From: Chamaecrista fasciculata | Taxonomy: Eukaryota; Streptophyta; Magnoliopsida; Fabales; Fabaceae | Reading direction: 5' to 3' | DNA length: 64,000 nt | Assembly (NCBI GenBank): GCA_003254925.1 | Contig: QANZ01021861.1 | Location: forward strand, 26,061 to 90,060 | In this document: positions 1-11,568 of the stretch, one piece after another | Numbering within the stretch: position 1 is the first letter of the stretch | Layout of the letters: each line of letters opens with the position of its first letter | The notes under the pieces: generated by a model | What the model saw: only the letters and a program-made list of their open reading frames with translations | Database searches by the model: none | Told to the model about the DNA's origin: nothing | Made by a program: the position numbers and the translations under genes

Positions 1-88
1 CTAAAGGGGAATGATAACTCAAGATTCATTTGTATTATGCTAATTATTATTTATTTATGTATATATTAAAATAAAAAAATAAAAAATA

Positions 89-287
89 CATAAGTGGCGG
101 GTTGGCGGGTTGGGTTGGGTTGAGCGGGCTCAGAATTTTGAAACCCGTAGCCCAACCCAAACCATTGCGGGCTAGGAATTTTCAAACCAAACCAACCCGC
201 CAGCCCAAACCAAACCAACCCAAACCTGCGGGTTGGGTTGGTTTTTGCGGGTTGGCGGGTTGGCCCGGACCGCTGAACACCCCTACC
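89..287. mobile_element. hAT-like non-autonomous element terminus (GGGTTGGC-rich)
   Basis: The segment is built from alternating GGGTTGG/GCGGG and complementary CCAACCC/CCCGC blocks and ends in a CGGACCGCTGAACACCCCTAC edge of about 20 bases. Plant hAT non-autonomous elements commonly have termini of this kind (a GGGGTGTTCAGCGG start followed by CCGGGCCAACCCGCC-type repeats when read from the other strand). I did not find a matching opposite terminus or an 8-bp target duplication, so it may be one end only. The open frames across it are low-complexity translations, not genes. Confidence 0.4.
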
Positions 288-740
288 TTCCATCGTCATT
301 TAATAGTGTCACATTGTTAACTTTGTTATAAATTGGATGAAGGGACTAACTTTAACAATGAATACGTTTGTAAAGGATCAAATTGAGAAAGAAAATTGAA
401 GGAGGACCAAATTGAGAAAAATGTAATATGTGAATGACCAAAATAGGATTTTAGTCTAAAGATATATTAAATGCATCGATCTTTCCATTTTGGTTAAATA
501 CTGATGCAGTCTCATGCAGAGAAATTAAAGCAACAAATAAGCAAGCAGCATCATCACCACCTTAATTGGAGGAATTAAGCTGAGTTGTCATTATTTCTGA
601 AATGCCATTCAAATATTCATTATTCCATAAAGTCTCCATATTTATCTTACAAGTTACAATCTGTGGAATCAATCCATCGATCAACACACTCATCAATGAT
701 GATCATCACAGGAATCATTAGTGAAATTACTCATTTCACT
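288..740. other. Intergenic, no gene seen
   Basis: Unique-looking AT-rich sequence with one short phrase of the 'GGACCAAATTGAGAAA' type typical of decayed MITEs. No coding signal, RNA gene or convincing repeat was seen. Confidence 0.5.
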
Positions 741-1531
741 CTCTCTCATCACTTATTGACATTAAAAGGTGGTTTAGTTATTTTTTTCCATGGATGGTCC
801 ACCTGAACTCTCTCTCCTCATTTATTTTGTATTTTTATACTTCTTTTTTTAAAAAACTTTTCTCCTCAACATTAATATATTTTCTTTTTGCTTCTTTTTA
901 TGATTTATTTTTTTAAAAAGTCTCTCCCATCATATATATTATTTTAATAATTTTTTTAACACACACGTAGAGTAGTCAACTTTTTTTTATTATTTATTTT
1001 CAAATTTGTTGCTTTTTTATTACTATAATAAAAATAATAATAAATAACATAAAGAATAAATATAAAGAACAATCACAAAAAAATTCACATTTAAAAAATT
1101 ACTAATAAAATTCAATGTTATTTTTAAAAAAATTGAAATTAATTTTAAAAAACTCTAATCAGTATAAAAAAATATTAATAAAACATAAATTTATTAACAA
1201 AACTCTAACCAGTATCTTGTATTACTGTTAATTAATTTTAGAGTAAACTAACAATTCAATCCCTAAAAGATTACCGAGCTAACAATTCGGTCCCTAAAAG
1301 ATTGAAATGTATAATTTAGTCCCTGAAAGATCAAAATGGTATACTATTTNAAAAAATAAATTATAAACAAAAACAAAAAATGTTTTAATGGTGTGGAGAG
1401 ATGTTTTTTTTTTTAAAAAAAAAGAAGTATAAAAATAAATAATAAATGAGGAGAGATGTTCAGGTGGACCATCCATGGAAAAAAATAACTAAACCACCTT
1501 TTAATGTCAATAAGTGATGAAAGAGAGTCAG
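741..1531. mobile_element. Inverted-repeat (foldback/MITE-like) element with ~120-bp arms
   Basis: The left arm (about 741-862) and the right arm (about 1409-1531) are near-perfect reverse complements. They share ACTCTCT(C/T)TCATCACTTATTGAC, the GGTGGTTTAGTTATTTTTTTCCATGG block and GGTCCACCTGAAC. The centre is AT-rich and non-coding and includes part of another repeat (phrases such as 'CAATTCAATCCCTAAAAGATT' near 1250-1330) and one ambiguous base at 1350. Similarity weakens gradually outside the arms, so the exact end and target duplication could not be fixed. The superfamily is unknown. Confidence 0.7.
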
Positions 1532-2753
1532 GTAAGTAATAAAGCCGAAATTAAAAGTCAGCATTGATGATTGATGTGTTATTTGGTGAGTGAAATTTTT
1601 AATTTTTCAAGTAATTGAAAACTTATTCCCAAAACATTAATTTTAAAATTTAAGGCGCTATCGTAGGGTATATATAATTGCGACTGATACGAAAATTAGA
1701 TAGTGGGTGACTATTTTGGATAGAAAGAACCAAGTATAATATCCATTAAAACATATATTATATAGGTGAATTTTGGAATTCATTGTTAATAAATATAGTT
1801 TAAATATGTATAAAACTCGAAAAATAAAAAATATTTTTCCATCTTATTTTCTATATCAATTGAAAATTCATATAACATGCATACATATTTTATGAATAAT
1901 ATATATATTCTCCCCTATGTTGAACATTCATTTATATTATATATATAATATATAATAATATATAATAATTTTAATATGTTATGATATTTTAAGATTATAT
2001 ATTAAAATAATCTTTTATCTTATCTTATATGTTATATTATATATTATGTGTTTAACCTTGTTTAATAATGCTTCTCATTTATTAGATATAAATATCAATA
2101 GTTCAATGAATAGTAACTTACTTAGTGCAGGTGGAATTATAAGAGATGACTGGTAATTCCATCGTGACTTTTTCTTCACAGCCTGATTTGCACATTAGAA
2201 ACTTGGAGGTTGTGTGTGATTGTACTAAAATTGTTCAATTTTTAAGGAATAAACAAATTCAAGAGTACCACCCTTACCATGCTATCTTATCTAATTGTAG
2301 TTGTACTAAACTGATAAATGAAATTTACACCCCCTTTTATCAAAAAAAAATAACTTCATACTATTTTACTAAAATAAAATAAGACAAAAGCCCTTCCATA
2401 CTTCTAGTGTCTCTAAATTCTGAAAAGAGTTTCAAATTTTAATTTTAATTTTTTTTATCAATTATACCCTAATAGAACCAGGGACTAAAATGCTGATTAT
2501 ATCATATGTAATGGAAAAGATATAGCCCAAACAGTAGAAACAATGACAGCCACCTATGCAACTATTACTAGAACATAAACACAAGAACAATCCTAAAACA
2601 GTAAGATGAAAGTAATAACATAAGGTGTCTTTTTGAGAGGCTGGTTTCCTCCCTTCTCTTGTCCACAACTCTCTATAAATAACCACAAAACCTATTTACA
2701 GTGGGCCCAAGTCCAGTAACAGTATGCCCATCATACCCTAAAATTTTTCACAT
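1532..2753. other. AT-rich intergenic region
   Basis: Very AT-rich sequence with TATATA runs around 1900-2060. The short open frames here have no recognisable domain and no gene-like composition. Nothing else is supported. Confidence 0.5.
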
Positions 2754-2947
2754 TTAATTCAATGTGGGAGCAGAGGGTGAGCTTTGGCGGAACGGTAAGG
2801 TTGTTGCTTAATGACCTAAAAGTCATAGGTTCAAATCATGGAAACAGCTTCTCTGCAGGGATAAGACTGCGTATATCTTGATCCTCCCCAGACCTCACCT
2901 AGTGGGAGCCTCGTGCACTAGGCCGCCCTTAATTCAATGTGGGAGCA
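2754..2947 (+). mobile_element. Au-type tRNA-derived SINE with target-site duplication
   Basis: The body at about 2773-2928/2930 has the order of a plant Au SINE: a tRNA-like head with an A-box-like stretch (GGCGGAACGGTAAGG) and a B box (GGTTCAAATC), then GGAAACAGC...CTCTGCAGGG, AGACTGCGTA and a tail of GTGGGAGCCTCGTGCACTAG ending in GCCCTT. An identical 19-bp direct repeat, beginning TTAATTCAATG and ending GGGAGCA, flanks it at 2754-2772 and 2929-2947, marking a retroposition event. The preserved duplication suggests a fairly young insertion. It lies downstream of the EPL 3' end in an otherwise unremarkable interval. Confidence 0.9.
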
Positions 2948-3510
2948 AGCCAAACGTTATCGAAATTGTTAATAGCAAATTATGACATGATGAGTGACTT
3001 TCTTCTTTTTGTTCAGTGTCAATTGTACCTATAGTTGTCAAAATCGCATTTTGACTTGTAGAATCTTATGTTTTTATGTTTCTAGGTCCCAAAGATTAGG
3101 TAAGTAATTCTACAAGGGAAATAAGCCACTTGAATACCAGTAGTGATAACTATACTTCTAACCTTGGTACTAAAAGTGTTGTAAACCGCGTTTGTGGAAA
3201 AATGTTGAAGACTATGAATAAAGTGTTTCCTTGCCTAAAACAAGTAAAACATTTCCACTTTTCTCATTTTGGGAAGAAAAACTTAGAGCCATTACATGAG
3301 TTCAATAATGGCAGAGGAATACATTTGGAGATACAAAATTACACAATGCATCTTGCTTCCTGCCTGCAACAAATATTTGTTTTAACTTCTACACCTAATT
3401 ATGTCTTTCATTTGCAATTCACCTAGCTATCCTGTACCATCCTAGTCATGAACTAAATCCCTTTTTCCGCAGAGATTTAACTATAGCTCAGTATTAATAA
3501 ACCAGACAGA
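2948..3510. other. 3' flank/UTR of the EPL gene
   Basis: No recognisable domain occurs in the open frame at 3130-3426. The interval nearest 3510 is the expected 3' UTR of the minus-strand EPL gene. Nothing else is seen. Confidence 0.4.
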
Positions 3511-6500
3511 TTAATTACATGAAGGTCGTGGTTTTGGCGGCAAATAGTAAGAGTTACCACAGTCAATTGGCGTTTGCATAAGTGGATTCCATCGATCAAA
3601 TATTATACGGCCTCCCCTGCCGATTCTCCCACGGAATTTATAGGGTGGTGATGATACCCCATTTTTTGTGAAAGAATCTGACGGTGGCAGAATGCCTGCC
3701 ATGGCTAACTTTTCTGGAATTAAAGGTTTTGTGAACAGTAAAACTGGCTCAAGAGGATCCTGCATAATCAATTCATGGCAACGAGTCACCAACAAATATA
3801 CTGAACAGAGAGGTGGGACAATTTTGGAAAAATTAAAGGGATCTTCTCTAGCAATCAAGGAAGGAAAGAGAGAATATATAAAAGCATTGAAGATTGGTGG
3901 AAAGCTAGCAAAGTACCATTTTATGAGGCCATCCATGTGGAACATATCTCCTCTTAAACTCTTGCTTCGTGCTAGCTGTAGGAACCACAGGCATGCTGCC
4001 ATCATAGGAAGGCAGACTCTGCACTGCACCCACCCGTGTACGAGGACGGCTTGTCATGACATCATCAGAGTCAAAGAATTCCTCCTCACTCGAGCCAAAC
4101 TTGGAAGAGAATGGAAGATATCCAGGGAGTGCCAAGCTATCTTCCAAAAATTCAGCTTCATGCTGAGGTCCCATAGAAAAATCATTCATCACTTGAGTAT
4201 AAAGGTCAAAAAAAAAAAATTATAGAAAACTGCAAGATAACAAAAGCTGTACACATACCTTATACTTCATTTGCATCCTCTGAAGTGTAACTTCACTCTC
4301 CATTACTTCTCTTTTTTTCTCTTCTCTCTGTTTATAATCGTATATGAAAACAACGAATGTGAATACAAAAAGATCTGAAATTGGATATGAAGTCCCAAGA
4401 CATAACTCAACAAAAGTCACACCTTGATCAGAGCCTCCAACAAGCTCTTAGCTTGGTCAAGGTTGCGTCTAACCTGTTTTAAATGGGGAAATCTTCATAA
4501 AATTTCAAAGAATATATAACACCAGAAACAGTCCAACAATAGTAAAAGCACTAGTTTTGGGTAATATAAATTTCTAGCTGACGATGAATTTGAAAATCAC
4601 AAATACAAAACCTTACTAAGTCATATAATTTACGACTAGGTTGAGTTATCACAACTAACAAGGTGATGATAGAGTAACAACCATCACACTAGCCACCATA
4701 ATTAGACCTTCTACCACCCCACACCCCCTTCCTTCCTCATCTCTTTTAGGGTATGTTTGGATGGGGTGTCAAGGGGAGAATGGAGAGGAGAGGAAGGGAC
4801 AAAAGGTAAAAAAATTATGTTTGGAAGTTTTTTTAGGGGGGAGTGGAGTGGATAAGGAGGGACACTTGGCACCCCAAAATTCAATTTTTGCTGGCACCCC
4901 AAATTGGGGTGCCAAGGAAGGAGTGGACAGTTTTATAATTTTTTAATGACAATTATATCCTTATACTAACAAAAAATAACATGTGTCTACTCCATTCCAT
5001 TCCATTACTAATAACATCCAAACAAGATTAACAAGTGTCCATTCCTTTCCTCATTAAAAACTCCCAAACAACATATCTACTCAGTCCATTAATATCCTCT
5101 CCTCTCCACTCTATTAGTGTCCATTAATGTCCTCTCCTCTCCATACTCACTAAAACTCCCAAACATAGCCTTAGAGTCCTGTTATGGTTAGAAACAAAAG
5201 ATAGAGGAATAAACATACACTATTCCTCTAAAAAATCTCACTTTAACTTGTAATGAAATAATAGCATCATTTATTAGCTTGCGTTGGAGCTTTAGCAACT
5301 AATGAAGCTCTTTTCACAAGAAGGTGTAATTCCAACTCATTATGCCCGGTTTGTGAAAAGGACAATGAAAATCTTGAGCATGCACTCCTTTTATGTGAAT
5401 GAACTCTAAAGAATTTGGTTTGGTAGCTCACTGGCTTTAAAGAATTGATAGAAGCAAAGTTACTACTTTTCATGCTTGGTGTGAGAATCTAATCTGCAAT
5501 GAGGCTGATGGGAATGATGTAAAGCTGTGTTTGAGGAGATTCCTACTGACCCTTTGGTTGTTGGATCAAGAATTCAAGCTAGAGCTGGTGAGTTCCTTAA
5601 TGCAGTAGCAATGGATAATGAATTGGCCAACTTGCAGTGAATGATGAGGATGATAGGGCAGTGTGTAGATGGGTGGCGCCCTTGCCAAATTATGTCAAAA
5701 TTAATGTTGATGGGGCTTTCAACAGGGAATCTCTCAGTGCTGGGGTGGGGATAATTGGAGACTCTTCCGGACAGGTTGTTAATGGGATCAGCAAGGAGAT
5801 CAAGACAAGTTCTGCACTGATGTCATGGGAGTGGAAATGGAGTAAGATAATGTTGTGGTTGAATCGGACTGTGCAGGTTTGGTTAGCAGGGTGAATAATA
5901 CCAGAGGGTCTAGGGATTGTGCAGTGATAGTAAAGGACATTCAGAGGCTCTTAGAGACTAAGTCATCCATTGTAGTGGCTAACTCTACGGTTGGTAGATT
6001 ACTAGATTAGCAAAAAGCCAGCTGATTGGCTTGCCAAGAATGGTATGAGGAGGATGTGCCCGATGGAGTATCTTAACCCCCATCCTCCCTTGCTCAGATT
6101 CTAGGTGCTGATGCTAATTTTGATGTTGTAGGGGTTGATTAAGTGTATTGTGGGGGTCTTGCTGTTTTTATTTTTTGAGGTTTCCGTCGTATTCTGTTTG
6201 TACTCTGTTTTAATTTGCAATAATTTCTAATTCTGTTGGCCAAAAAAAATTACCAAAAAAAGGGAGCACAGATTCTAAAACCCATTAGCCACTCCCAATA
6301 AGTATAAAGAAGCTGCATGACCCAAATAAGAAGCTTTATGCTCATTTTAAGAGATTATTAATCAACGCCTGAGAGAATCAACCTTTATGCTGATTTTAAC
6401 AGATTCTTAATCAACGCCTAAGAGAGAGTCAAATAGAGAAGCTAACCTGACGAAGCTTTTCAAATGACTGCACATTGTTTTCTCTCCTCTGCATCTGTAT

Positions 6501-9500
6501 AGAAAATCAGCAAGGGCTTAGAAATCAATACAAGTATCTATCAGCAGATGTCATGGTGGAGTAGACATTTACCCAAAACTGAGTAAAAATGAAAAACATA
6601 AGCCATGTTTTCCACCTACCCTTCTTGTGTGAAGCCTATGGGCCTTCTCTCTTGGTCGAAAGACATTATATGGGTTGGTGTCATTTACAGGTGGAGGTGG
6701 CTGCACAAAAGTTTACAGTTCAGCTTGTCAATCCTCTTCCATAATGGGCTTTTAACACATTTCCATATGAAAACACAATAACTCTAGCTACTAACTTCCT
6801 ATTAAAAAAACAAACATTGATGTGCCCAAACAAAATCAGTAGAAATATGGTATTTGAACTGAAAGAGAAAAATGGAACTGAGATATCACAAACCAAATGC
6901 ACTTGTATTGAAATTTGACACAAGGAGTATAGATAGAAAAACATATCAAAGCATCAAATAATAAATTGATAAAAATTTCTGATCACCAACCTGCAAACGT
7001 CTCAAAATTGGCTTTTGCCACCTTTCTCGCTGGCCCCAGTAACAATATAGGAATCAAGGGGGAAAAAAAGTGTCAATATGTTAGGCTATCTACTGACTAA
7101 TAGGCAAAAATAATCAATTCATTCAATTTACAGGTTAATCCAAACTCAGCTCGAATAACATAAGCTTGAGTTTGACACTTTGACTCAATCGAAATATTTA
7201 AGCTTGAGTATTGACTCAGTATTGTCCCTTGAAAGTAATACGTTGTTGTCAATTCCATACCTTCTCTTTCCAGTAATCATAAACGGACTGGAGAATTGCA
7301 TATTTGATAGAGTGGACTTGTAGGGCCTAGCATTTAGAGAAGAAAACTTTTGATAAGGTTGACAACAATTATAGACACAGTACTAGAAAAGCAACATTCA
7401 CATCATGTATATATCATATGCATTCTGAAATTTGGAAGTTGCTCCCACTCTACCCCACTGTGCTTGTTTACAAGAGATATTTTTAACAAGTTGGCGTTCA
7501 CTTTGTTCACATCATAATCTCCAACAACTAAGTTGCAGAACAATTTCTAGAGAAACAATAAAAGTAGGGGTTCACTTTGTTCACATTGTAATCTCCAACA
7601 ATTAAGTTGCAGACCAACTGAAGTGCATCTTTCCCAGCTGGTAGTTAATCAATATAGGACACCAGAAAAACCATCTCTCTTAGTTTGCAAAATACAATTA
7701 AACTAAGTCACTAACACAAGCAAAAATATTAAAGTGGATGGGAAGTTTACACTTTTAAGTTGTAAGCATAGTATAGTTAATAAGTAGGCATCAGAATTAT
7801 TGAAAACCCACTAGATCATAACACAGTTACCTCAGTAGCAGCATCAAATCTAAGAAGCACAGGAATTGGTGAACCAAGGGTAGGTGTTATAACTCCAGCT
7901 CTTTCCCGGGCTTTATGATCCAATACCTCCAACTTGAAAAGAAGAACCTCAAGCCTATCCATTCCACAAGAATATTTACATGAATACGAGAAGAATAGGA
8001 CAAAAATATTAGGTATGTATAAAGAAAATGTTTTACTAGTAGTGGATTATATGAAGAGAATAAGGAAAATGACCAAATATCAAATAGAAGAAAAGACTAA
8101 GTCTGAATAATTAAGGAGAATCGGAAGATCCCATGGATGGTCTTGTACTATGGTTCTGCTATCCTGCAATCATGCCCCTCAAGTCTTTTAAATGTCAAGG
8201 ATTTTGCAGAATAGAAAAGAACACCTGAGTGGGCTGAGAAATAATAGTAAACAAGTTCAAGTGTCACAAAACAGCAATAGACCAAATTTTTAATCTCCAT
8301 ACATGATTATTTTTGTATCAATTATTCAGCCCCCAAGATGAAGATAATTAGATACGAATAGACCTCATAAACTGAACTTGTATATATTGATCAACTCTCA
8401 ATAGTACCACCAAGGCAATCAAAGTAAGTTCATTAGCTGAGTTCCTGAGAGGTACCTCTTAGCAATTTCATCTTCAGAACTCAGCTTTCAATTTCTTGCA
8501 GAAAATATATACAACACTACCTTGATTTTACAGAGAAATCCTTTACCAATTTCTAAGCCAAAATAGTTGAATTAATGTAACAGGCATTAAATAATTTAAC
8601 CAACCTATGATCTATGATATGACTTGATTCAAAAATAAGTTGCCAACAGAACAAGATAAAAGAAAGAAAAAGAGCATACAAAGATAAAATAAATTTAAAC
8701 CCTAGCAACCAAAAAAATATAATCAAATTGAATGAAGCCAAAAGGTTACATTTCAGGCGTCAAAATCTTCTGTTCTTCGTTAAACTCTGAAAGCCAATCG
8801 TCATCTTCATTGTCTAGATCATACTCAACAAACTCCCCAAGCTCAGCCCTAGCTGGAAGAATTGAGAGAAATTTCAATACAAGAGTTGGAATTTTCATTT
8901 TCAAAGTTTTAGCAATATCACTGAAACGTTTAACTACTGATGCCGTCATGGTACCTCCCCTAGCCCTCAAGTATGAAGTTGGCTGACTGAAAGTGCAAGA
9001 ATAATCCCTTTCATATGTATCAACATTAACAAACTGCGGAGTAGGGATTTCAGAAGCTACTTTCTTGCTGGGAACTTGAGGAACCTACCAGAAATATGTA
9101 TTTGGATGAGACCATTAGAGTTATTGAGTAAATCTGCAATCTCATAAAGTTGCATCTTATAAGCAATGCATATTAAGAATTAACTGATTATGAGCAGCAT
9201 GCAAATATTGTTTCTCAAGGAAACTACAAACATAGGTAAATCAAATAGCTATTAGTTGGTCTATTGCCTAATTTCATATTTTGATTGGGGAGGAGGTTTG
9301 TCCATGATAAATCTTTTAGCATTGGAAATTTTAACCATCAAGATTTATTCACAATATATAACAAGAATTCATTAGTGACTTGACAACTACCAAACAATTC
9401 TAAGTAACAAATCGTGCAGGCTCACATGGAAAAATGTTTTCTCATTTATATAAGTCAAAAGAATTCACAAGTACTTGTGAGTTGTAGAATGAAAGCCATC

Positions 9501-9850
9501 CTGTTGAGGTAGCAATAAGCTAGCATATGGTCAAATGGAAGAGCACTGATACAGGTAATTCAAAATACCTAAGCTTAAAAGAAAACTAACAGTAGCGTAC
9601 ATGAAAAATAGACGTTGTAATTACTAATTTGAACCCAATGCAAGAGGTTATCACTGAGATGTGAGAACCAGAATGAAAAATGAAGGATGAGTGTCCATAC
9701 CTCATTCTCAATCTCAGGAGCAAGACGCAGCAGTTGCGAATTACGAGTGGAAGCTGGAGTCTCGTCATCTTCAAATTCCTTTATAGACTTGACAATAGGG
9801 AGCTTCTTGTGAATGTCAAGGGGCCGAGGCCTGAAGGACAACCTACTCAT
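3511..9850 (-). CDS. EPL1: Enhancer of polycomb-like protein (NuA4 HAT subunit)
   Basis: This gene encodes a nuclear protein homologous to Enhancer of polycomb, a scaffold of the NuA4 histone H4/H2A acetyltransferase complex. Twelve coding exons on the minus strand are: 9701-9850, 8955-9084, 8750-8852, 7831-7954, 7261-7326, 6991-7029, 6620-6700, 6447-6494, 4423-4473, 4259-4327, 3917-4162 and 3511-3759. They sum to 1206 nt (401 aa), and all junctions are GT-AG with matching phases. The N-terminus begins MSRLSFRPRPLDIHKKLPIV, the hallmark of the EPL domain, followed by SEIPTPQF, EFVEYDLDNEDDDWL and YNVFRPREKAHRLHTRR. A charged coiled-coil-like stretch (REEKKREVMESEVTLQRM) precedes the C-terminal RGRIGRGGRIIFDRWNP block. 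A likely 5'-UTR intron spans 9900-10246. Intron 8 (4474-6446) holds a MITE and a LINE fragment. Intron 2 is 102 nt with no in-frame stop (see findings). Confidence 0.95.
4749..5170. mobile_element. PIF/Harbinger-like MITE, copy 1 (422 bp)
   Basis: The terminal inverted repeats are GGGTATGTTTGG and CCAAACATAGCC, flanked by TTA on both sides (4746-4748 and 5171-5173), the 3-bp duplication expected of PIF/Harbinger (Tourist-like) elements. The interior contains an unusual inner palindrome around GGCACCCCAAA / TTTGGGGTGCC. A second copy of exactly the same length lies at 54138-54559. It sits in EPL intron 8. The short open frames inside are not genes. Confidence 0.75.
5255..6270 (+). pseudogene. 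LINE (L1-type) 3' fragment: zinc-knuckle and RNase H remnants
   Basis: On the plus strand, antisense to EPL and inside its intron 8, translation in shifting frames gives a zf-RVT-like stretch (near 5290-5400: NSLCPVCEKDNENLEHALLLC). This is followed at about 5660-5830 by an RNase H-like start (YVKINVDGAFNRESLSAGVG with GDSSGQVV). Stops and frameshifts interrupt both. The segment ends near 6265 in short A-runs, as expected for a LINE 3' end. It is therefore the decayed tail of a non-LTR retrotransposon related in domain order to the LINE at 24.9-29.4 kb. No target duplication was identified. Confidence 0.75.
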
Positions 9851-11568
9851 TTTTCACTCATCTAATTCTACTGTTTTGACACATCTGCCCAGGCTACCCC
9901 TGTTTTAGAAACCATAGTTTTAAATCCCGAAGACATATATAAACATGCATAGATCCAAACATCCTTTCATCTTGCAGAAAAACCAAAATACTTCGCTTTT
10001 GTGCACTACACTCTACCATACTGACGAAAAAATGGAACTACTTCCAGTTTCCACAATTGGACAATGCAAACTCAACACATTAACCCACAATATCTGACAA
10101 TGAAGCAAATTTGCAGCCAAAACAGGAAAGAATTGAAACATTTCCCGCAAAAACCAACAGCACGCACAATAAATCACAAAACCAAACGTATCAGCTCAAA
10201 TTTCACAGCTACAAAGCACAAACAGCGAAGAGAAAAGGCTAAAAACCTGTATTAATTAATTAAGCAAAACTACCACCGCGAGACTCGCCGGAAGTTCGGG
10301 ACTGAAAAAGACCTAGCACCTCCACTGATCTGTTTGTTTCTCCGATTTCGTTGTCAATCTCAGTTGTTTTTCAGTCACGGTGCTTTAGCCTAAATTGATT
10401 ATCGCTAATCGCTAATTTCGCTATGTTTTTTGAATTTCCGGCGAAGTCAGTCTCTCAATTCCTCCGTTCCTCCAGCTCTGGTGGCTTTTCACTACGGTGC
10501 GTTTGTTTCTTTCAGTTTCAGTCCCTAATTTTCTTTTTTTCCTTCCTTTGTTTTTTTTTTTTTGCCCTTAGCATTTGGGTTTCTTCATCATAAGTTTTAA
10601 GGGCCTAAATGAAGAGTCCATTACACACGTTCGTGAATTGTGATTGGGCCCGCAAGCCTCGTCTTCAATTTATGGTTAACATTCTTTATATATATATATA
10701 TAACATCAAAATATATGTTGGATTTTGGAGGCCAAATATCCGTCTATGGAGAAGTTCAATTGGGTCATGGGTATTCCCGTTGGAAAGATTGCAGAGAGAG
10801 ATGAAGAGAACGGCATCAGAATAGCCTTAATCGGTGGAAAGATTGCAGAGAGAGATGAAGAGAACGGCATCAGAATAGCCTTAATCGGAGGTCGAACGTG
10901 CCACACGTGCCACCAAAAGTTGATGTCATGATAAGGGTTATATGGTGATGGTGTTAAATGAAGAGTAAAATCTCACATTACTTACATTGAGATCTTGAAC
11001 TCTCTACTTCCCTTAAAAATAGTCTCCTCCTCCCAATTTCATTGCTCATTTTTTCTTCTTCTGTGTTGTGGAGCTCATATTTGAAATCCTCTCTCTTATT
11101 TATTTCCCTCATGGGAAGCTCTTAATTAAAAACTCTTCTAGTTTTGTCTAGGTATTCTTCCGTATTTAGTCGTCGTAGGTTAATATTTTTGCTTGTTTAT
11201 TTTATGCTTATTTTTAGTCCTTGAGTTGGATCTTAGGGGATTGAAACCCTACATAAGAATTTGAATCTAGTAGAAAGAATTAATCTCACACGATAAACTC
11301 AAATTTGAATCCTTCTTAAAAGAGGTGTCTACATTTGTTTGCTTTAAGGTTATAAACTTGATTTAATTACTTCATCAGCCGGTATAATTTACATTAATTA
11401 TCAATTAAATCGTTGTAATTTTAATTTTTGTAATAGGGTAATGTATTTTCATTCTTCTTGTAACAAAAGCATTAACATTACATGAATATTTAATAATAAT
11501 TGTTGTAAACAACTATAATGATTAAATGTATTTATTATCTAATGAATTCTTTCAATTAATATGATTTT
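9851..11568. other. EPL 5' UTR/promoter side and intergenic DNA
   Basis: On the minus strand the EPL leader probably includes 9851-9899, an intron at 9900-10246 (donor CAG|GTTTTT, acceptor AAACAG|GGG) and an upstream exon from 10247 to somewhere before about 10500. The transcription start cannot be placed from sequence. From about 10600 to 11568 there is no recognisable gene. A 54-bp tandem duplication is listed separately. Confidence 0.45.
10781..10888. repeat. 54-bp tandem duplication (2 copies)
   Basis: The units at 10781-10834 and 10835-10888 are essentially identical, starting TGGAAAGATTGCAGAGAGAG and ending in CCTTAATCGG. The unit is 18 codons long and keeps an open plus-strand frame, but no family is recognisable, so it is scored as a repeat and not as a gene. 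Confidence 0.85.

Noticed and set aside
102..320. Open frames on both strands at the window start (Gly/Trp and Pro/Gln-rich)
   Set aside because: They are translations of GGGTTGG/CCAACCC repeats in a hAT-like terminus, not a protein.
2773..2850. tRNA-like segment as a tRNA gene
   Set aside because: It has A- and B-box-like motifs but no full cloverleaf and continues into a SINE body with flanking target duplications.
3130..3426. 98-codon plus-strand frame downstream of EPL
   Set aside because: No domain, no splice context and no codon bias; it lies in the expected 3' flank of the minus-strand gene.
3668..4225. Plus-strand open frame of 185 codons
   Set aside because: It is the antisense shadow of EPL exons 11 and 12, which have clear family identity and splice sites.
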